Shown here: in pieces, positions 58,545 through 64,000 of the stretch
Numbering within the stretch: the stretch's first letter is position 1
How the letters are laid out: each line of letters starts with the position of its first letter
NCBI RefSeq assembly: GCF_949628265.1
Contig: NC_088790.1
Span: 26,974,545 to 27,038,544, forward strand
Length of the DNA stretch: 64,000 nucleotides
Reading direction: 5' to 3'
Source: Cloeon dipterum
Taxonomy: Eukaryota > Arthropoda > Insecta > Ephemeroptera > Baetidae
Notes under the pieces: model-generated
What the model saw: the letters and a program-made list of their open reading frames with translations, nothing else
What the model was told of the DNA's origin: nothing
The model's database searches: none
Made by a program: the position numbers and the translations under genes

Positions 58545-60595
58545 ATGGCCATGGCTGCAACCTCTTCTGTGCAGGACGACGCACTCAAATACTTGGTGAG
58601 CACTGCTTTCATTCTTTTTTCCTCTCGCCCCTTTGTCGAATTGAAGTTGAATATGACAGTTGAAGTCTTATCAGGATGAGAAGGTGCCGAATTTAAAATA
58701 CAAAACAACAACTATCTGCTCTCAATCATTGGGGGCATTCAACTCTCTGTTCTCGTTTTTTTTACTGTTGAAATAATTTGAATGTTTCAGGACTACGTAA
58801 CTTTTGATATTTAAACAAAGAAAGTTTCGGTTTTGAATGTGCCAAGTAAATCATTTCGTTTTGTGAAGGAAGTTTTCAATTCAATATTTAATCTACTTAC
58901 TCTTTAATTAGAGTTTTCCAAATTTTTTAATTTTAACGTATAAAGATTGACATTTCCTAGGAAGTGCGAATATCTAAAATACATTTTGATAAAAAAATAA
59001 CAAGATTAAAACAAGTACATACTTAAAACTTGTGTGTTTGCTGTGTGATGCGCAATTATTTTCCGCTACCAAGTCGAATTCGTCCAGGCTCCGGTAAAAT
59101 TGCGCAACTTTCAACAACCAAACGCGTAATTCCTTGTTGCAAGTTGTAACAATCAATTCGACAGTGAAAATTTGGGTGTTTGTTGAACGTTGCGCAATTT
59201 TACCGGGACCAGGACGAATTTATCTTTTCACGTGCCTGAGCTGCTCTCTAAAGAAATTTTCGCAACTAAATCATTTTCAAGATGAGAAAAACATTTAAGT
59301 GAAAGCCAAAAAATAAATTCTCTGACGTGTGTTAAAGTTCACATCTCCCGTTTGAACGTGTCATAATTTTGAAACGCTCTCGTCTATCATAACATCGCGC
59401 TCTTTCCTCTTTCTGAACTGTTTTTTTGAAGATCCGCAAGCTAAGGCGTTGGCACGCTCTATTTTAAAATTCTGTGAACGAATAACTCGAGCTCAGCCGA
59501 GCATTCCAGCAAAAAATAAAATCAAGTTTTTGCTGCACGCGAATATGTATCAAAATATAGCACCTGTAACGGCGGCGCGCGGGTTCAAAAGTGGCTCTGC
59601 CATTTATTTAAAAAATTCACAAATTGCCGAGAATTTCCTCTTCGCGCATTTCTGGCCAAATAATTAAAAGCTATTAAACTACTCTTGCGGCAGCTGCTGT
59701 GCAAAAGTAGCCAAACAAGTTGGAATTTTTCTCGGGACGCCGAGTTTTTGGAGCAAATCCAAAGAACAGAGCGCATTTAGCTTCAAAAATGTAATGTATA
59801 AACAAGTTTTGGGTTTCCTGGGACACTTATTTGAAGAAAAATAGCGAGCGCAGGTGCAAGAGCGCAGAACGAAATTATTGTTGAGTGAAATATAAGCAGT
59901 GTGCTGTTTGTGTTCGTGGAAGAATAAAAGAAATTATAAATGAGAGCAAGCCGCCAAGAAATATTTATTAGTGAAATTTAAACGCTCCGTCGCCTCTGAG
60001 AAGTTTTTTTCGGTGAAATATTTTTTAAAATTAAACCTCTTGAGAAGTACACAAAGGAAGATTTATAACCCTTCTTGAAGGTTTTCCTCGATTATTTTTA
60101 ACACGGAGGTTTTTAAAGATTGCATTATTTAAAGTAGCTCTTGAACTTCGGACATTACATAAGGATTTTAATGTGAATCATACACAGATTCGTGTGTTTC
60201 CCCATTTTGATGCAAGAAGTACAGAAATAATTGAGATATAAAGTCCTCAGGTGATGAGATAACTTGCTGTGATAGCGATTCATCGAAATAGTCTCTTAAT
60301 AATTTAAATTTTACTCATTACTAACGAAAGAACAGTTGCAGTGTGAGTTTTTCTTCTTCCCAAAACTACAGAAAACACTCCAACTTGAAATTAATAGTTT
60401 TTTTTTCATCTTCTTGTTTCAGCACGCTCCTTCAGATATGAGACACTGTCGAGGGGCGTTGGGCGACAAGGTGGCCATGTTCAACGGCCAGGCGGAGAAC
60501 CACCAGGCTGGACAGTCGCGCAATCCGTTCAGCGGACACGCGGGCAGCAACGGCATCAAGCCGACACTGGACACGAAAGACGCAAATTACGGCAG
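58545..60595 (+). CDS. Costars/ABRA-like actin-regulating protein, 5' exons only (partial)
   Basis: Two coding exons, 58545-58595 and 60423-60595, joined in phase 0 by a GT-AG intron. They give 74 residues and two bases of the next codon; the remainder lies past the window edge or in an exon I could not find before 64,000. The reading begins MAMAATSSVQDDALKYL. Exon 2 contains DKVAMFNGQAENHQ, then NPFSGH, then DTKDANYG with a split codon that would give R or S. The order (K-V...-F-x-x-x-A-x-x-H, NPFS, a variable spacer, D-x-x-YGRP) resembles the start of the costars domain of ABRA/STARS proteins, which bind actin and promote Rho/SRF signalling. This is a family-level resemblance from memory; the diagnostic second half of the domain is not visible. 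The ATG was chosen because it is the first in the exon. Confidence 0.65.
59079..59222. repeat. Inverted repeat / hairpin in intron 1 of ABRA-like gene
   Basis: ATTCGTCC...CCGGTAAAATTGCGCAACTTTCAAC on the left pairs with GTTGAACGTTGCGCAATTTTACCGG...GGACGAAT on the right, arms of about 40 bp around a 65-bp loop. A small palindromic element or structured intron segment, seen once. Confidence 0.65.
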
Positions 60596-61038
60596 GTGAG
60601 AAAAATGGACACGGAGCTATTTCGGGACAAAAGTCCTACTTTTGATCTGACCGCCGACCGCCGATGATACGCGCGTATTATTCAGGGCGTGGAACGTTTT
60701 TTACGTTGGCCGAGATCGTGTCGCCGACTGACACGATCCGCCGGGGAATTTGTTTGTTTTCGCGCGATGACTGAGAGGGTGTTAATTTCGCTCTTAAAGA
60801 GCAGGATTGATGCCGCGAAATTCTGAGAAATACTTTGTGCCATCGCATAAACTAATCCTTGAGCTAAATATTTTCTAGAGCCTACGTGAAATCTGATTTT
60901 ATTTAATAAACAAACTGTTTTTCCCTGGAAAATAGGGTCAAAGCACTGTAAAATTTAGAGATAATTGGCATAGCTTGAATTTTAATTGCTCCAAAAAGTC
61001 TCTAATGTATCTTAAGCATTTTAGAGTTTTAATTTTCA

Positions 61039-61286
61039 CAGCGGGGTCCAGATGTGCGATAAAATTGGTTCGCACTGCGCAGATCCAAGATGGCGTCTGA
61101 ATGTGGGAAGCAAAAAGCTCTCTTTGGATTGCCGTACGATTGTCAAGAGTTTGTATTTACGATCCAAAAGACACAATTAGTACAAGAAATGCAAATTATG
61201 TCCCAATTTTCACGTGACCGTGTTTTCGCGCCATAATACTCCACCGAACGCCATATCTGCGCGTCGCACGAATCTGGTCCCCGCTG
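61039..61286 (+). mobile_element. Family A hAT-like MITE copy 7, perfect 8-bp TSD
   Basis: Ends CAGCGGGG...CCCCGCTG, flanked on both sides by AATTTTCA, a perfect 8-bp duplication. The interior lacks part of the segment before the CACGTGACC word, so it is about 250 bp. It lies downstream of the second ABRA-like exon. Confidence 0.92.
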
Positions 61287-64000
61287 AATTTTCAATCAAA
61301 TACTTACTGAAATCACCGAAAAATGCAAACAATCCTCTTAAATAATTAACTCTAGAGTTCTGAAAGGCTGTTGTTGTTACGAAACGTCTTTTTTGCCATT
61401 TCTTATTCTAGAGAGATTTAAAAATAAAACAAAAGCGTCGATTCTCCTGTGCAAAATGATGCTTTCGGCCCACATTCCGACTTATTTTCGAAATCGGTGC
61501 GTATTACCTGACGCTGCGAGAAGTCGCGAGTCAAAAAACGCATCATTCAGTGTCAGGCTGCCTTATTCGCGGACGCCACTAATAACAAATGGTCCTTGGT
61601 GGCTCGGATGTCCCCCCTCAAAGATAAACTTGTATTTGTCCAACTAAACTTGCGACAAGTCGGCATTCCTTCCTGCCAAATTCATCAGCGTCTATTTCTA
61701 CATTGCGCCCGGCGAGAATGCCATTTGTCGCGGCTTTCGAGTCAAAATAATGCTGATGGGAAAATAGCAAATTAGCGGCTCACCGCGGGGTGAAAGCGGC
61801 CGGTTAATCTATTTTTTGGCTCGCGCTCTCAAGCGACTCCCACGAAGAGATAAAGATGGCTGAGAGTTGATTGACATTTCCGTGAACCGTAGCAGTCGGT
61901 TCTCACCTACGCATCCGTGCGTTATGATACGCGCATTTTGGAAACTGACTTCTGTGCATGGGAGAATGAACATTATTTATGTGTATATAGTTTCTCTTTA
62001 ACTCCGCTGTGAAAGGGAAAGGTTTTGCTGAATTGCACCATTGTTACTTCAAACTCTCATGAAGGTCACATTTTATATTCTAAATGAAAGGTTTGTAACA
62101 TTTTAAAAATATACAGAGATGCATTTTTAGCGTTCGAATAAAAAATATTATGCACATCGAGTAAAAACTAAACATTCGATTTAATTTGCATATTTTAGCA
62201 GCCACCAAAGTGATCATCTGATTGAATTGTTGGATGCCATAATAAACAAATGACCGATAAACAATTTGTTCAACAATTTGCAATAAAAAAAGGACCTTCC
62301 TACAATAAAAATTCAAATTTTGCCAATTTTCTCCAAAATGTACAGTGCTTGAACGTATTTTCTTGGCATATTTCGATTCTTCTCGTCGAGATCTGTCCAA
62401 CGGTGTATGCCACTTATTGGGGAAACTCTTGGTTTCGAAATTAAATCGGATTTCAAGTAAGGAGACAGTCCTCACCATTTGAAGCCACTTTCTGAAATAA
62501 AATTTAAAGCGCTACTTAAATCAATTTTGGCTTCAACTGAAACCTAAGGGATGAGTTCATGCTTTGGCAATAAGCATTTTCCAGGATTTTTCAGTATCAA
62601 TCCTCCTGAAAAAAAGGGGAAAAGTGAGAAAAGACCATCATTAATTTCAAGTAGTGAAACAGTGCTCATTCACCATTTTAAACTTTATCTAAAAATTTAT
62701 TGTTCAGACTAGGTCAATTTTGGCTTTAATTCATTGATTGGATTAATTTATGCACTGGCAAATAGAATTTCCGTTTTATTTTTGCAGCTGCTACAACTCC
62801 CCTCAAAATTTTAAACCAAATCATAATGATTTTTCTCAATTAAGAACCAGTAATTTTGCTTTAATCCAGAAATTGGAATATTAACTCTTCTTTCGTAAGC
62901 AAAAGTTTACTGTTAGTTAATTTTAGTGCTAGAGAAATGGTAAAAAACTGAAGTTCCCATATCTAACAATGAATTTAATCAACAAAAATATGTAAATTGA
63001 TGAAAATAATTCAGTGCTGATGCTTTTAACAGTTTCTGTCTTCATTTTGCTTCTAAAAATCAAGCATGTAATTTCCCTTTTATATTTAATTCAAATCTTT
63101 TTGCCAACAATGCAAATACAAACAAAAATTCCCCCTTTTTGGCAGCAAAACTTTCTTTCTCTTCAAATCTTTAAAGGCAGAGCGTGGGCGATGAGCGGCG
63201 GACGCGAATTAGCGCTGCGGAATTTTAATGAATGCATATATTGCTATACCGCACGTCTCGAATTAGCAACGGAGATTCCTGGGCGGCCTCTGGCTTCTCT
63301 CGCGGCGGGCGATGATGCATGGCCGGGAAATGCTGTCATCTAAAATTGGCACTGGCGCATTGAGTAATCGCCCTTCAATATTTATACGCGGTGCACCGCT
63401 TTTCAAGGTCTGTTTTGGTCGCGCATCCAATGTATCATGTCCAACTCGCGACGAGTCGATATATGCTTAAGTGCAGCTGCAGCAGTGCCAATTAATTTGC
63501 GGCGAATATTATCATTGCCAGCAGGGAAGATTTGCGACAGGACGTAGTACGCGTGCATCACGAATATGGCCGCCGCCGTGTCGTCGAAATGGCAAAACAA
63601 ACATTGTTGACAAAAGTCAAGCCGTTATCAAATTAAAATTAGACAACAAACTTGGGGAGAATTTAATACACAGTAGGAGGAATTATTATTTACAAGGTTG
63701 TATTTATACATTTTGCGACTAAAATATATTCAAATCTGCAGCTTTTTAAAATTTAAAAGTAGGTAGGCTTGCTAAGAAAGGCTGGGAATTTAGACAACTA
63801 ATTTTTTTGATAAAAATATTAAATTTGCGGAGGTTAATGTAGATATTTTTCTTGATTTTAAAGAGAGTTTGAAGCTTGAAGGTCAAAATCAGATTGTGCC
63901 ACTGGGGAATTACCAATATTTTCACTGTCCAAAGCTCGTTTTAGACGTCAGTCTCGTCAGTATAAAAATATCTGTACCTTGTACGAATCTCCAAAGCACG
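61287..64000. other. Right-edge region, intron or 3' part of ABRA-like gene
   Basis: Holds a partial family B element at 62,222-62,605. A GC-richer patch at 63,170-63,600 has open frames but nothing that continues the costars domain. No further exon could be supported. Confidence 0.4.
62222..62605 (-). mobile_element. Family B MITE copy 6, one end missing
   Basis: Matches the family interior and the GTATCAATCCTC end, but lacks the other TTAAAGTGGAATGATAC terminus. The family open stretch is intact on the minus strand. Confidence 0.78.

Noticed and set aside
1..64000. CRISPR arrays, operons, tRNA or rRNA genes
   Set aside because: No direct-repeat arrays with spacers, no tRNA-like cloverleaf or rRNA stretch recognised; the DNA is eukaryotic with spliced genes.

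Overview
The window is eukaryotic nuclear DNA, most likely from an arthropod and probably an insect. It is AT-rich, with short (48-150 bp) and long (up to 12.7 kb) introns, TCAGT-type initiator motifs, and a gene set with clear animal orthologues. All exon models below were built by hand from splice sites, reading phase and family conservation. No database search was run, and the species cannot be placed more finely.

Five protein genes can be assembled. On the minus strand, right to left: (i) a 721-residue PGC-1/Spargel-type transcriptional coactivator in 12 coding exons (32702-41097); (ii) a complete 496-residue SLC7 L-type amino-acid transporter light chain in 11 exons (9948-30028), whose second intron alone is 12.7 kb; (iii) a 266-residue DEK_C + SWIB-domain nuclear protein in 5 exons (2590-8267). 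On the plus strand: (iv) a TMEM26-family membrane protein in 10 exons (45698-52165), 546 residues to an in-frame UGA with an open 78-codon extension behind it that encodes a transmembrane segment; (v) the first two coding exons of a costars/ABRA-like actin-regulating protein (58545-60595), which continues off the right edge. PGC-1 and TMEM26 are divergently transcribed. The genes do not look functionally linked, apart from a loose metabolic theme (nutrient transport, mitochondrial biogenesis).

Most of the rest is intron and intergenic DNA loaded with short non-autonomous DNA transposons. I recognise a seven-copy hAT-like MITE family (A, CAGCGGGG termini, several with 8-bp target duplications), a TTAA-flanked family (B, six good plus two degraded copies), a three-copy long-arm foldback family (C), a two-copy palindromic family (D) with NRF-1-like motifs, two members of a CAGGG-ended family (E), one related element (F) and one single palindrome (G). 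Two GC/CpG-rich islands lie at 7500-8420 and 42720-43450, next to the 5' ends of the SWIB and PGC-1 genes.

The most interesting observations are the UGA-interrupted TMEM26 C-terminus (readthrough, alternative acceptor or recent nonsense change), the 48-nt GC-AG intron and the foldback element 9 nt from a weak donor in the same gene, and the dense MITE landscape.
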